Source of the DNA: Clostridiales bacterium
Lineage (GTDB): Bacteria > Bacillota > Clostridia > Christensenellales > Aristaeellaceae
Assembly: GCA_004557805.1 (NCBI GenBank)
Contig: SFFS01000010.1
Location: forward strand, 1 to 26,241
Reading direction: 5' to 3'
DNA: 26,241 nucleotides
Shown: positions 21,430 to 26,241 of the stretch, one piece after another
How the letters are laid out: every line of letters begins with the position of its first letter
Position numbering within the stretch: position 1 is the first letter of the stretch
Made by a program: the position numbers and the translations under genes
The notes under the pieces: generated by a model
Seen by the model: only the letters and a program-made list of their open reading frames with translations
Databases searched by the model: none
What the model was told of the DNA's origin: nothing

Positions 21430-24321
21430 ATGAAAGTTGATCTTTCATGCCCGATTGAACTGTGGGAATATACGCTGCCGGCGGAAGATAAGCCGGTTTG
21501 CTCGTTTACGTTTTTCAACCTTGGCGAAAAGGCGATTTCTTCCATCCAGATTGAACTGACCTGCTTCGACCCGGAGGGGACCGTGCTCGCCCGCAAGACG
21601 GAGCGTCCCATGGCGCTCGGCGCGCAGGCGCGTGAACGATTCGCCATCGAGGTCGTGACGGAGGAGCAGAACGTCGATTCCGTCGAGCTGGTCATCGAGA
21701 AGGTCTGGTTTGAATCGGGCGAGGAATGGCGGCGCGCCCAGCAGGCGAAGCTGATCGAATACACGCCCAACGAGCTGCCGCCCAACCGCAAGCTGGAGCA
21801 TCTGCGGTTCGTAGCGGGGCAGGATGCGGTGGGCTATCCGAGCCTGCAAAGGCAGGCATGGGTGTGCGTATGCGGCCGCGTGAACGCGCTGGACGCGGAC
21901 AAATGCATCCGCTGCGGGCGTGAAAAGAGCGAAGTCTTTGAGAAATTCTCTCCCGAAGCGGTGCAGCAGGTGATCGACGCGCGCGAAAACGAGCTGGAAG
22001 AGCGCGCCCGCCAGGCCCGTGAGGAAGCCTCGCGCATGGAATTCATGCGCCAGACAACCGTGAAAAAGAAAAAGCGCGCCCGCCGCGCGCGCACGGCGAT
22101 TCTGTGCGTGCTACTGGCACTCGGCTCGGCGGCGTATCTGTTCGTGGTGCTGGGGCTGCCGGAGCTGAAATATCAGACGGCCATGACCACCCTGCAGGAC
22201 GGCGATTACGCGCAGGCGCGCGAACAGTTCGTCGCGCTGGACGGCTATCGCGAATCGGAAACCTGGATCCAGGAATGCGATCTGCAAAGCGCGAAGGCGC
22301 AGATCGAGGAAAACACCGCCTCCAGCCTGGAAGCGGCCATGAAAACGCTCCGCGCGCTGGGAACCTATGCCGGCGCGGAGGACGCGCTCACCGAGGCGAA
22401 CTACCGCAAGGCCTGCCTGCTCGCCGACGAAAAGGACTATGAAGGCGCGATCGCGATCTTCGAAGAGCTGGGCGATTATCAGGATTCGGTCGAACGAGTG
22501 CGCGCCGCGCGCTACCAGATTGCCAAAGGCGAAATGGATAACGGCGACTATGAATCGGCCGCGGAGAAATTTGCGGCGCTGGGCGCCTACAAGGATTCCG
22601 CCGCGCTCAAGCGCGAATGCGTCTACCGCCCGGCCAAGGCGCTGATGTCGCAGGGCAAATACGACGAAGCGATCGAGATGTTCGCCGAAGTCAGCGGCTA
22701 CAGCGACGCGGACGAACTGCGCCTGCAGTGCATCTATCAGAGCGCGCTGAACGCGCAGCTTGCGGGCGATTACGAATACGCCGCGCAGCGGTTCATGATG
22801 CTCGGCGGCTATGAGGACGCGGACGAGCAGATGAAGCGCAGCATTTATCTGGCCGCCAACACGGCGCGCGATTCCGGTTCCTACGAAATCGCGCGCGGCC
22901 TGTACGAGACGGTGATCGATTTTGAAGACGCCGCCGATCAGGTAAAGGAATGCACGTACCTCCCGGCCAAGCAGACCATGGCCGCGGAAGATTTCGACGC
23001 GGCGGCGGAAATGTTCAAATCCATCGCCGGATATAAGGATTCCGACGACCTGTACGTTCAGTGCGTATACAGCAGCGCCGCCGCGCTCGCCGACAGCGGC
23101 GAATACGACAGGGCCATCGCGCTGTATGAAACCATTCCGGACTACGACGACGCGGCCCGGCAGCTGCGCCAGACGAAATACAAGCGCGCCGACCAGCTGG
23201 AAAAGGACGGCAAGCTGAGCAAAGCGGCCGCCGCGTTCGACGAGCTGGGCACGTATTCCGACGCGCAGGACCGCGCCAACGCCGCCCGCTACGCCTACGC
23301 GCAGGAAGCGTTTGACGAGGGGCTGTACGGCGTCGCTTCGGAGCGCTTTGAGGCGCTGGGCCGGTATTCCGATTCGCGCACGCGCGTGAAGGAATGCGCC
23401 TACGAGCTGGCGCTGCTGAGCGAAAAGAGCGGCGAACTGCAAAAAGCGTACGACGCGCTGACGGCCATCGAGGATTACGAGCCGGCTCAGACGAAGGCGA
23501 AGGAAGTCATCTACGCGCTGGGCGAGGAGCTTTACAACAACGGCGCGCTGATGGAGGCTTCGGAGAAATTCCGGCTTGCGGGCAAGTATGAGGACGCGCC
23601 CACGCGCGTCAACGCCTGCATTTACGAGCACGCGCAGGAACTGATGGACGAGGGCAAATATCAGGAGGCGGGCAATCTGTTCAACCAGATTTCCTCCTTC
23701 AGCGATTCCAAAAAACAGCGCGACGCCTGCTACGACCTGTGGCTGGCTGAACGCGCCGATCAGGCGGCTTCGGCCTACGCGCAGGGCGATTACGCCGCCG
23801 TGCTGACCGCGCTGGACGGAATCGACGTGGACGCCATGCCGCGCGCCTACGCCGACACCAAGACCCTTTATCTCGACTCGAACCTCCGGATCGCGCGCCA
23901 GCTGATCGACGAAAACCGCGCGTTGGAAGCCTACTCCTACCTGATGAAGTGCGAGGGCTACAAAAACGCGGACACGCTGCTGAACAAGAACGTCTACAAA
24001 ATCCTCGGCACCTGGGAAACCGCCGACGGCACGCAGTACGCGTTCTACCTCAACGGCACGTGCCGCCTGGCGGGCACGGAAGCCTATTTCAACATGCCGG
24101 GCGCGTATGGTATTGAAACCGGCGCAAGCGCCGGCGAACTGACCCGCACCCACAGCTTCGTCAACGGCGACCGCAACGGCATCACGCTCTGCGAGGACGC
24201 GACGCAGAAGGTCATCCGCCTGACGCGCCTGAAGCAGGCCGAGGTCAGCTATATCGAGGACAGCGGCCCCAGCGGCGACGTTGTCGAGCCGATCGAGACC
24301 GAAACGGATCTGATTGAATAG
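21430..24321 (+). CDS. Zinc-ribbon / membrane / TPR-repeat protein
   Basis: 963 residues. Residues 1-125 form a beta-rich domain. W144-x-C146-x-C148, N152 and C159-x-x-C162 form a RanBP2-like zinc ribbon. A charged helix (about 165-205) and KKKKRARRAR (212-221) lead into one membrane segment (about 222-243). The N-terminal part is thus cytoplasmic and the rest outside. About 15 TPR-like repeats of roughly 36 residues follow (about 245-860), of the form gdYexAixxFexLgxYxDSxxxxxexxY, for example KDYEGAIAIFEELGDYQDS. The final 100 residues (LGTWETADGTQYAFYLNGTC onward) look like a small beta-barrel or lipocalin-like domain, then an acidic tail. The start is ATG 21430 with GGAGGT 6 bases upstream. 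A scaffold or sensor linking the inside to the envelope is an inference; function unknown. Confidence 0.8.
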   Translation: MKVDLSCPIELWEYTLPAEDKPVCSFTFFNLGEKAISSIQIELTCFDPEGTVLARKTERPMALGAQARERFAIEVVTEEQNVDSVELVIEKVWFESGEEWRRAQQAKLIEYTPNELPPNRKLEHLRFVAGQDAVGYPSLQRQAWVCVCGRVNALDADKCIRCGREKSEVFEKFSPEAVQQVIDARENELEERARQAREEASRMEFMRQTTVKKKKRARRARTAILCVLLALGSAAYLFVVLGLPELKYQTAMTTLQDGDYAQAREQFVALDGYRESETWIQECDLQSAKAQIEENTASSLEAAMKTLRALGTYAGAEDALTEANYRKACLLADEKDYEGAIAIFEELGDYQDSVERVRAARYQIAKGEMDNGDYESAAEKFAALGAYKDSAALKRECVYRPAKALMSQGKYDEAIEMFAEVSGYSDADELRLQCIYQSALNAQLAGDYEYAAQRFMMLGGYEDADEQMKRSIYLAANTARDSGSYEIARGLYETVIDFEDAADQVKECTYLPAKQTMAAEDFDAAAEMFKSIAGYKDSDDLYVQCVYSSAAALADSGEYDRAIALYETIPDYDDAARQLRQTKYKRADQLEKDGKLSKAAAAFDELGTYSDAQDRANAARYAYAQEAFDEGLYGVASERFEALGRYSDSRTRVKECAYELALLSEKSGELQKAYDALTAIEDYEPAQTKAKEVIYALGEELYNNGALMEASEKFRLAGKYEDAPTRVNACIYEHAQELMDEGKYQEAGNLFNQISSFSDSKKQRDACYDLWLAERADQAASAYAQGDYAAVLTALDGIDVDAMPRAYADTKTLYLDSNLRIARQLIDENRALEAYSYLMKCEGYKNADTLLNKNVYKILGTWETADGTQYAFYLNGTCRLAGTEAYFNMPGAYGIETGASAGELTRTHSFVNGDRNGITLCEDATQKVIRLTRLKQAEVSYIEDSGPSGDVVEPIETETDLIE

Positions 24322-24338
24322 AACCGGGAACGTTACTC

Positions 24339-24378
24339 AACAGCCGCGGCAGGTTGCTCTGCCACGGCTGTTTTGTCT
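24339..24378 (+). terminator. Intrinsic terminator after the TPR-repeat gene
   Basis: A 14-bp stem with one mismatch (24339-24352 with 24359-24372), loop GTTGCT, followed by TTTTGTCTCT. The loop region repeats AGGTTGCT, which recurs at 24402-24409. Confidence 0.85.
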
Positions 24379-24392
24379 CTCCTGAGCCGCGC

Positions 24393-24437
24393 AGCAACCG
24401 CAGGTTGCTTGCCGCCGGAATATTTCTGTGTTACAGT
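24393..24437 (+). promoter_or_regulatory. Promoter and possible operator of the XRE regulator gene
   Basis: TTGCCG (24409-24414), a 17-base spacer ending in TGT (extended -10) and TACAGT (24432-24437). Directly at the -35 edge is a perfect inverted repeat AGCAACC-GCA-GGTTGCT (24393-24409), a plausible operator for the HTH protein it drives. Confidence 0.5.
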
Positions 24438-24458
24438 TGCGTCTGGGAGGCGTTCAAT

Positions 24459-24899
24459 ATGGAGACAAAGGATATTTTGCACAGCCTGAGAACTCAGAAG
24501 GGGCTGTCGCAGGACGAACTGGCGGAAAAGGTCTTTGTTACAAGGCAGGCGGTGTCCCGCTGGGAAAACGGCGAAACAACGCCGAATGTGGAAACGCTGA
24601 AGCTGCTTTCGGCGTTCTTTGACGTTTCTATCAACACGTTGCTGGGTTCCCCAAGGCGGCTGATCTGCCAATGCTGCGGAATGCCGCTTGAAGATTCCAC
24701 AACCAGCAAAGAACCCGACGGTTCTTTCAACGAGGAATATTGCAAGTGGTGTTATACCGGCGGCGAGTTCAAATACACCAGCAAGGAGCAGCTGATTGAT
24801 TTCTGCGTGGAGCATATGGCAAACGAAAACTGGCCCGCAGAGCAGGTTCGCGCCCATATGGAAGCCGTAGTGCCGAACCTGAAGCACTGGCAGGAATAA
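24459..24899 (+). CDS. XRE-family regulator with C-terminal zinc-ribbon domain
   Basis: 146 residues. Residues about 5-62 are a Cro/CI-type helix-turn-helix (LRTQKGLSQDELAEKVFVTR, then QAVSRWENGETTPNVETL). Residues 68-146 match the putative zinc-ribbon family PF12674: CQCCGMPL (70-77), YCKWCYTGGEF (94-104), Cys116, and the ending VPNLKHW. The two modules are commonly found separately or fused in Firmicutes; zinc or oxidation could act as the signal, which is an inference. The start is ATG 24459 with GGGAGG 8 bases upstream. It is monocistronic, between two intrinsic terminators. Confidence 0.88.
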   Translation: METKDILHSLRTQKGLSQDELAEKVFVTRQAVSRWENGETTPNVETLKLLSAFFDVSINTLLGSPRRLICQCCGMPLEDSTTSKEPDGSFNEEYCKWCYTGGEFKYTSKEQLIDFCVEHMANENWPAEQVRAHMEAVVPNLKHWQE

Positions 24900-24958
24900 C
24901 CGGCGCTGCAGCCGCGCATGCCGCCGGGCTCGAGCGCTTTTGAATTTTTCCATTCCTG

Positions 24959-24988
24959 AACCGCCCTCAACGGGGCGGTTTCTTTTTT
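24959..24988 (+). terminator. Intrinsic terminator after the XRE regulator gene
   Basis: AACCGCCC (24959-24966) pairs with GGGCGGTT (24973-24980), followed by TCTTTTTT. It lies 60 bases after the stop codon. Confidence 0.88.
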
Positions 24989-25020
24989 GAAATTTATTTT
25001 TATAATTATCAAATTGAATA

Positions 25021-25052
25021 TTGACTTTTGTTTTTGCAATGATATAATTGCG
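25021..25052 (+). promoter_or_regulatory. AT-rich promoter of the small protein/ArsR-DUF2087 operon
   Basis: TTGACT (25021-25026), a 16-base spacer ending in TGA (extended -10) and a perfect TATAAT (25043-25048). GCAAT (25037-25041) and ATTGC (25048-25052) form an inverted repeat across the -10, a candidate operator for the ArsR-type regulator. The surrounding 24990-25070 is the most AT-rich DNA in the right half of the window. Confidence 0.75.
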
Positions 25053-25082
25053 ATTGTTGAAATCAATTTGGAGGTTTTCGTG

Positions 25083-25439
25083 ATGAACGCAACGACTGAA
25101 GCGGCGTGGCTCGACAGCCAGATTGCCGCATGCGCCGTCCGGAAAAAGGCGCTCTGCGCCGATGAAAGAAAAGACGAGGCGAACTTCGAGCAGATTCGGA
25201 TGAACGTATATAACATCTTCAAGTCTATGCTGTCCGTTGCGGCGGCGTGCGGCGGCGAAGAAGCGCAGGACGCGTTTTTCGAGCGGAGACTCGTGACGAT
25301 CCCGCAGGCGTGGCGCGAGGCGCTTGCGAAGGCTGAAGCGCATCAGGACACTGAAAAAGCGCAGATCGAGCGGATCAAGCTGGAAGCGCTGGAGAACATC
25401 CGGGGACATTTTGTGCAGACGCGAGGTGAAAGTGCATGA
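25083..25439 (+). CDS. Hypothetical protein cotranscribed with an ArsR-DUF2087 regulator
   Basis: 118 residues, predicted cytoplasmic and mostly helical, with no membrane segment. The N-terminal half has alternating charged and hydrophobic residues (LDSQIAACAVRKKALCADER) and the C-terminal third is a long amphipathic helix (EAHQDTEKAQIERIKLEALE). Three cysteines are scattered without a CxxC pattern. I recognise no family. The start is ATG 25083 with GGAGG 8 bases upstream; GTG at 25080 is in frame and also possible. It overlaps the next gene by 4 bases (ATGA), so it is likely produced in step with the regulator and may be its partner or a DNA-/nucleotide-linked accessory. Confidence 0.75.
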   Translation: MNATTEAAWLDSQIAACAVRKKALCADERKDEANFEQIRMNVYNIFKSMLSVAAACGGEEAQDAFFERRLVTIPQAWREALAKAEAHQDTEKAQIERIKLEALENIRGHFVQTRGESA

Positions 25440-26014
25440 CCGAAATGGAAGCCGTGGCGCTTTTCAAGTGCCTCGCCGATAAATCGCGGCTGCAAATTCT
25501 CAAATCGCTCGCCATCGAGGATATGTACGTAGAACGTCTCGCGGAGCGTCTCGGACTGACCCCCTCCACAACGTCGTTCCATCTGAAAAAGCTGATGGAC
25601 GCAGGAGCCGTGAAATCGTATAAGAACCAGTATTACACGATGTATTCGCTGCGCGGCGAGGTTTTCCAGACGAAGATTATCGACGTCATCCGCGAAAAGA
25701 CGGACGAAACGTCGCTGGCAGCCGAACGCGACGCGGCCTACCGCCAGAAGATCCTCCGCGCGTTCTTCGAATACGGCAGACTCAAATCGCTCCCCGCGCA
25801 GCGCAAGAAAAAGCTCGTCGTGCTGGAAGAAATTGTGAAAGCCTTTGAAAAGAACCGCGTTTACACCGAACGCGAGGTGAACCTTATCATCGCCGATTAT
25901 TTCGACGATTTCTGCACCATCCACCGCGATATGATTTCCGAAGGGCTGATGGAGCGCAGCAGCGAGGGATACTGGCGCACCGAAAAAACGGATTCGCCGG
26001 CCGAAAAGGCTTAA
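25436..26014 (+). CDS. ArsR-type HTH regulator with DUF2087 domain
   Basis: 192 residues. Residues 1-85 are a winged helix of ArsR type (ALFKCLADKSRLQILKSL at 8-25, recognition helix about 42-54 with TPSTTSFHLKKLMDAG, wing around YYTMYSL). Residues about 103-182 match DUF2087: KILRAFFEYGRLKSLPAQRK, LVVLEEIVKAFEKNRVYTER, and ISEGLMERSSEGYWRT. The combination is typical of transcription regulators in Firmicutes and Actinobacteria; the effector is unknown. No metal-binding cysteine pair of classic ArsR sensors is present. It is translationally coupled to the upstream small gene and ends before a strong terminator. Confidence 0.9.
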   Translation: MTEMEAVALFKCLADKSRLQILKSLAIEDMYVERLAERLGLTPSTTSFHLKKLMDAGAVKSYKNQYYTMYSLRGEVFQTKIIDVIREKTDETSLAAERDAAYRQKILRAFFEYGRLKSLPAQRKKKLVVLEEIVKAFEKNRVYTEREVNLIIADYFDDFCTIHRDMISEGLMERSSEGYWRTEKTDSPAEKA

Positions 26015-26082
26015 TGGCGGCATGGCCGCCCCCGCAGCGAATCCGGCCGCACTGAATCGCCGCATCCGGCAATATAAACAAA

Positions 26083-26126
26083 CGCCGCTCAGTCAATCCC
26101 ATCGCTGAGCGGCGCTTATCTTTTAT
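26083..26126 (+). terminator. Intrinsic terminator after the ArsR-DUF2087 gene
   Basis: CGCCGCTCAG (26083-26092) pairs exactly with CTGAGCGGCG (26105-26114); a T-rich run, TTATCTTTTATTTTC, follows. Confidence 0.85.
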
Positions 26127-26148
26127 TTTCTTCTTTTACAAAATTAGG

Positions 26149-26177
26149 TTGTGTCTACACGAGTTAAGTGGTATAAT
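26149..26177 (+). promoter_or_regulatory. Promoter inside the IS left end
   Basis: TTGTGT (26149-26154), a 17-base spacer and a perfect TATAAT (26172-26177), 29 bases before the transposase ATG. The -35 lies in the presumed terminal repeat. Confidence 0.65.
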
Positions 26178-26206
26178 GGCACTATCACAACGAAGAGGGT
26201 GTCATC

Positions 26207-26241
26207 ATGGAGAAATCACAGCATCGGCATGATATCAGTGA
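26207..26241 (+). CDS. Transposase, IS5-like, N-terminus only
   Basis: Only 11 codons are present (MEKSQHRHDIS). The start is ATG 26207 with GAGGG 7 bases upstream. The sequence resembles the opening of IS5-group transposases that begin with a ...DISDE-like segment. This is a call from a short peptide and from the promoter and IS-end context. Confidence 0.5.
   Translation, partial: MEKSQHRHDIS

Larger units (their letters stand above)
26147..26241 (+). mobile_element. Left end of an IS5-type insertion sequence
   Basis: The last 95 bases look like an IS end: a likely terminal repeat starting at GGTTGTGTCTACAC (about 26147), an internal promoter and a transposase start. The other end and target duplication lie outside, so the exact boundary and family are provisional. 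Confidence 0.6.

Noticed and set aside
21430..24321. A CRISPR-like or tandem DNA repeat under the TPR region
   Set aside because: The repeats are degenerate at protein level with differing DNA; there are no identical direct repeats with spacers.

Overview
The window reads as chromosome of a high-GC, spore-forming Clostridia-type Firmicute (Bacillota). Three things point that way: strong purine-rich Shine-Dalgarno sites with GTG and TTG starts, sigma-A promoters of the TTGACA-N17-TATAAT type, and sporulation-linked families (CwlD amidase, BofA, VanW). No 16S rRNA or tRNA is present, so the genus cannot be named from the sequence. The right edge enters an insertion sequence.

Layout. 1-1787 (minus): a polyol/uronate dehydrogenase of the mannitol dehydrogenase family, followed by a truncated small membrane protein. 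1991-3838 (plus): a VanW protein and a BofA-like membrane protein separated by an intrinsic terminator. 3954-4439 (minus): an acyl-CoA thioesterase. 4533-7736 (plus): a tight FHA / FtsW-RodA / penicillin-binding transpeptidase operon, a cell-wall elongation or division module whose promoter appears to produce a leaderless message. 7922-12180 (minus): dnaA followed by a DUF5711-like membrane protein, a CvpA-like protein and a threonine-aldolase-like PLP enzyme, spaced like one operon. No dnaN follows dnaA. 12181-12540: DnaA boxes and AT-rich DNA, a candidate oriC. 12541-14068 (minus): a DUF2007-like small protein and an unusually long ATP-type 6-phosphofructokinase.

14230-15960 holds a decayed piece of a phage or conjugative-element polyvalent protein, with a zincin-like HExxH domain and a PBECR/MuF-C-like nuclease domain. 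16077-17680 (minus): the CwlD amidase and a PAP2 phosphatase, with a second, denser DnaA-box cluster between them. The two box clusters and the phage relic raise the possibility of a split origin.

17803-26241 is accessory: an MFS transporter, a double zinc-ribbon protein, a secreted glycine-rich beta-helix-like protein, a divergent 963-residue zinc-ribbon/membrane/TPR-repeat protein, an XRE regulator with a zinc ribbon, an AT-rich promoter driving a small protein plus an ArsR-DUF2087 regulator, and finally the left end of an IS5-type element.

I did not find a clearly new defence or mobile system. The best leads are the second DnaA-box cluster and its relation to oriC, the unusual dnaA operon, the phosphofructokinase insertion, the leaderless cell-wall operon with a degenerate FHA domain, and the stranded nuclease-bearing polyvalent protein fragment. 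All calls come from reading the sequence; no database search or folding program was run.
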